A DNA stretch of 7,692 nt from an uncultured Eubacteriales bacterium (GTDB lineage Bacteria > Bacillota_A > Clostridia > Christensenellales > Aristaeellaceae). The stretch's first letter is position 1. Every line of letters starts with the position of its first letter. Below, piece by piece: positions 6,347 through 7,692 of this stretch. The notes beneath the pieces were generated by a model. It was not told where the DNA came from and did no database searches. It saw nothing but the letters and a program-made list of their open reading frames with translations. Location of the stretch: NCBI GenBank assembly GCA_902775835.1, contig CACYNZ010000180.1:1-7692 (forward strand), given 5' to 3'. Both the position numbers and the translations under genes were made by a program.

Positions 6347-7003
6347 TCAGTTCTCCTCCTGCTTCTCTTCCGCCCGATGGCACATCCGATAGGATAATAC
6401 CTGAAGCGTATCACTCAGGTGCACGTTCACAACATCCACCTGTTCCGCATCATATTTCAGATCCACCGGGGCAAAATTCCATATGCCGCGTATGCCCAGC
6501 TGAATCACTTCATCCAGGGCCGCCTGTGCCGCCGGTGCCGGAATCGCGAGGACGGCTATATCCACATGCCGGTGCTTCACAAAATCCGCAAGCTCGGAAA
6601 TATCCTGAACCCGCATGTTGCCCACCATGGTTCCGATCCGGCTGGGACTGTTGTCAAACATGGCAACGGTCTCAAATCCTTCATTGGCAAAGCTCGCATA
6701 TCTTGCCACAGCACTGCCCATATTGCCGGCGCCGATGAGAATCATGGTGTGCGGCTCTGCAAGACCCAGAATTTTCCGTATATGATTCTTCAGTTCACTG
6801 ACCTGATATCCGTATCCCTGCCGCCCTGCGCCTCCGATACTGTTGATGTCCTGACGCACCAGAGACGATGTCTGGGCCATGCGTTCACCCAGTTCCTGAG
6901 AAGAAACCTGTTCAATCCCGGATGCTTCCAGTTCGCGTAAATGACGATAATACCCCGGCAGACGCTGAATCAGAGCATCCGAAATATGATTTCCCATCCT
7001 CAT
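6347..7003 (-). CDS. rex: Redox-sensing transcriptional repressor Rex
   Basis: The 218-residue protein matches Rex along its length. The N-terminal winged helix (about residues 1-80) contains the family pattern ALIQRLPGYYRHLRELE (10-26) and the recognition region SSLVRQDINSIGGAGRQGYGY (46-66). The C-terminal Rossmann fold has the dinucleotide loop GAGNMG (91-96) and the acidic residue D117 in AMFDNSPSRIG at the end of the second strand, typical of NAD(H) binding. Rex represses fermentation and anaerobic-respiration genes when NADH is low relative to NAD+ and leaves DNA when NADH rises. The ATG at 7003 was chosen because AAAAGG (7009-7014) lies five bases upstream; GTG at 7009 overlaps that site and ATG at 6997 is also possible. 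The VanW-family gene follows four bases after the stop, and the U32 gene ends 51 bases upstream. I see no complete Rex operator before it. Confidence 0.95.
   Translation of the reverse strand: MRMGNHISDALIQRLPGYYRHLRELEASGIEQVSSQELGERMAQTSSLVRQDINSIGGAGRQGYGYQVSELKNHIRKILGLAEPHTMILIGAGNMGSAVARYASFANEGFETVAMFDNSPSRIGTMVGNMRVQDISELADFVKHRHVDIAVLAIPAPAAQAALDEVIQLGIRGIWNFAPVDLKYDAEQVDVVNVHLSDTLQVLSYRMCHRAEEKQEEN
6355..6360 (-). promoter_or_regulatory. Shine-Dalgarno deciding the TTG start of the VanW-family gene
   Basis: On the minus strand AGGAGG lies within the last rex codons, 12 bases before the TTG at 6342 (11 if read as GGAGGA). It is the strongest ribosome-binding match in this part of the window. 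The in-frame codons between it and the TTG include no start codon, and the next in-frame ATG is residue 44, without a comparable site. Confidence 0.65.
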
Positions 7004-7054
7004 ACACACCTTTTCACATTCATCTAGTGGCGTTTCATGCTGCCTGGCATAGGC
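7004..7054 (-). other. Short gap between the U32 gene and rex
   Basis: These 51 bases contain a weak four-base-pair hairpin (GCCT with AGGC, 7042-7054) without a T run, so I see no terminator, and no convincing promoter. Near rex lies ATGTGAAA, 7 of 8 bases of a Rex half-site of the TTGTGAAA type, but the inverted partner is missing. Read-through from the U32 gene into rex is therefore likely. Confidence 0.4.
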
Positions 7055-7692
7055 TTACTGCCTGTGGTTCCGCACTTTTCCCCTCAGCATATCGCCTTCC
7101 CGGGCCGGAAGATCCAGTCCGACAAGTATTTCGGTTCCTGCTACCCCGTAGGTGGTCAGATGCTCCCCTGTTGAGGCAATCTGCATGCTCCTGACTTCCG
7201 CTCTGTGTATGCCGTCAGCAGTCATCAGCTCCACCTGATCGCCCACATAAAAACGGTTTTTCAGTTCCAGACACACCGGTGAACCGCTCCCGCTGTCGCG
7301 GACGACCCTGCCCAGATACTCGCGTTCCTGATGGAAGCCTTCCGCACCGCCCGCCGGATCCGGTGACCCATACAGGAATCCTGTATCGCTTTCCCGGTGG
7401 CTTGCGCATCGCAGCTCCTGCTGAATCTCCGGAAGCGCCTGCATGAAAGCTTCCGGGGCTTTGGCGTACAAATCAAGCGCCCTTCGATAGGCTCCCGTCA
7501 CCACAGCCGTATAGTATGCGGTCTTCATTCTGCCTTCAATTTTCAGACTGCTGATTCCGGCTTCGCACAGGTCCGGAATGGCACCGCTCAGGTTCAGGTC
7601 CCGGGCTGAAAAAATATACGTGCCATGCTCATCCTCTGACACCGGGAGATATTCGCCGGGGCGCTTTTCCTCTTCATGATACGGCTGCCACC
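7055..7692 (-). CDS. U32 peptidase-family protein, C-terminal part (5' partial)
   Basis: The frame is open through the right edge, so the start is outside the window and about 212 residues are visible. The upstream part reads EEEKRPGEYLPVSEDEHGTY, then FSARDLNLSGAIPDLCEAG and SSLKIEGRMKTAYYTAVV, a run typical of U32 proteins (EEKRPGEY, RDL, KIEGRMK). A second stretch, SHRESDTGFLYGSP, matches the TGF-x-G-x-P region, followed by a beta-rich C-terminal domain (EYLGRVV onward) usual in the longer YrrO-type members. Several U32 members, named as collagenase-like peptidases, are now known to act in tRNA or rRNA hydroxylation (TrhP, RlhA); B. subtilis YrrN and YrrO belong to the tRNA 5-hydroxyuridine group. 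This one is most like that group, but the catalytic N-terminal half, including the Cys signature, is out of view. The GTG at 7640-7642 is internal. Confidence 0.9.
   Translation of the reverse strand, partial: WQPYHEEEKRPGEYLPVSEDEHGTYIFSARDLNLSGAIPDLCEAGISSLKIEGRMKTAYYTAVVTGAYRRALDLYAKAPEAFMQALPEIQQELRCASHRESDTGFLYGSPDPAGGAEGFHQEREYLGRVVRDSGSGSPVCLELKNRFYVGDQVELMTADGIHRAEVRSMQIASTGEHLTTYGVAGTEILVGLDLPAREGDMLRGKVRNHRQ

Noticed and set aside
5812..6738. A 308-codon open frame on the plus strand across the end of rex and the start of the VanW-family gene
   Set aside because: It spans two well-supported genes on the other strand, is rich in Cys, His, Pro and Ser like antisense translations, and has no recognisable domain.
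6419..6940. A 173-codon plus-strand open frame opposite rex
   Set aside because: The rex reading on the minus strand has full family motifs; this is its antisense shadow.
7009..7020. A possible Rex operator before rex (TTTTCACATT on the plus strand)
   Set aside because: Only one half-site matches; the inverted partner needed for a Rex dimer site is absent, so autoregulation is not supported here.
7042..7054. A terminator between the U32 gene and rex
   Set aside because: The hairpin has only four base pairs and no T run follows it.

Overview
The window (7692 bases) looks like ordinary chromosome of a Bacillota (Firmicutes) bacterium of moderately high GC. The evidence is gene content: an MrfA/YprA-type helicase followed by its MrfB/YprB nuclease, a Rex redox repressor, a VanW-family envelope protein and a U32 peptidase-family protein. 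Shine-Dalgarno sites are mostly AGG-type. I would guess Clostridia or Erysipelotrichia, but nothing here fixes the class. There are no rRNA or tRNA genes, CRISPR arrays, insertion sequences or phage genes. Coding density is very high, and no gap between genes exceeds about 60 bases.

Plus strand, 1 to 4593: four tightly packed genes read rightward. They are the 3' part of mrfA (DExH helicase with a C-terminal Cys cluster), mrfB (DEDD-type exonuclease with a TPR tail), a TPR protein of unknown function whose GTG start overlaps the mrfB stop, and a type I signal peptidase. mrfA and mrfB form the known mitomycin-repair pair of Bacillus subtilis. The TPR protein and signal peptidase are probably co-transcribed because of spacing, and no functional link to repair is shown.

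Bases 4606 to 4642 hold a strong hairpin flanked by A and T runs. It serves as a shared bidirectional terminator for the two converging gene groups.

Minus strand, 7692 down to 4651: three genes read leftward. They are the 3' part of a U32 peptidase-family gene, rex (NADH/NAD+-sensing repressor) and a membrane-anchored VanW-family protein. The VanW gene probably starts at a TTG codon four bases after the rex stop, so rex and vanW are almost certainly one transcript. The U32 gene lies 51 bases upstream of rex with no visible terminator and may belong to the same unit.

I see no clearly new biological system. The points most worth a second look are the mrfAB-TPR-signal peptidase arrangement, the rex-vanW coupling with its non-ATG start, and several start-site questions.
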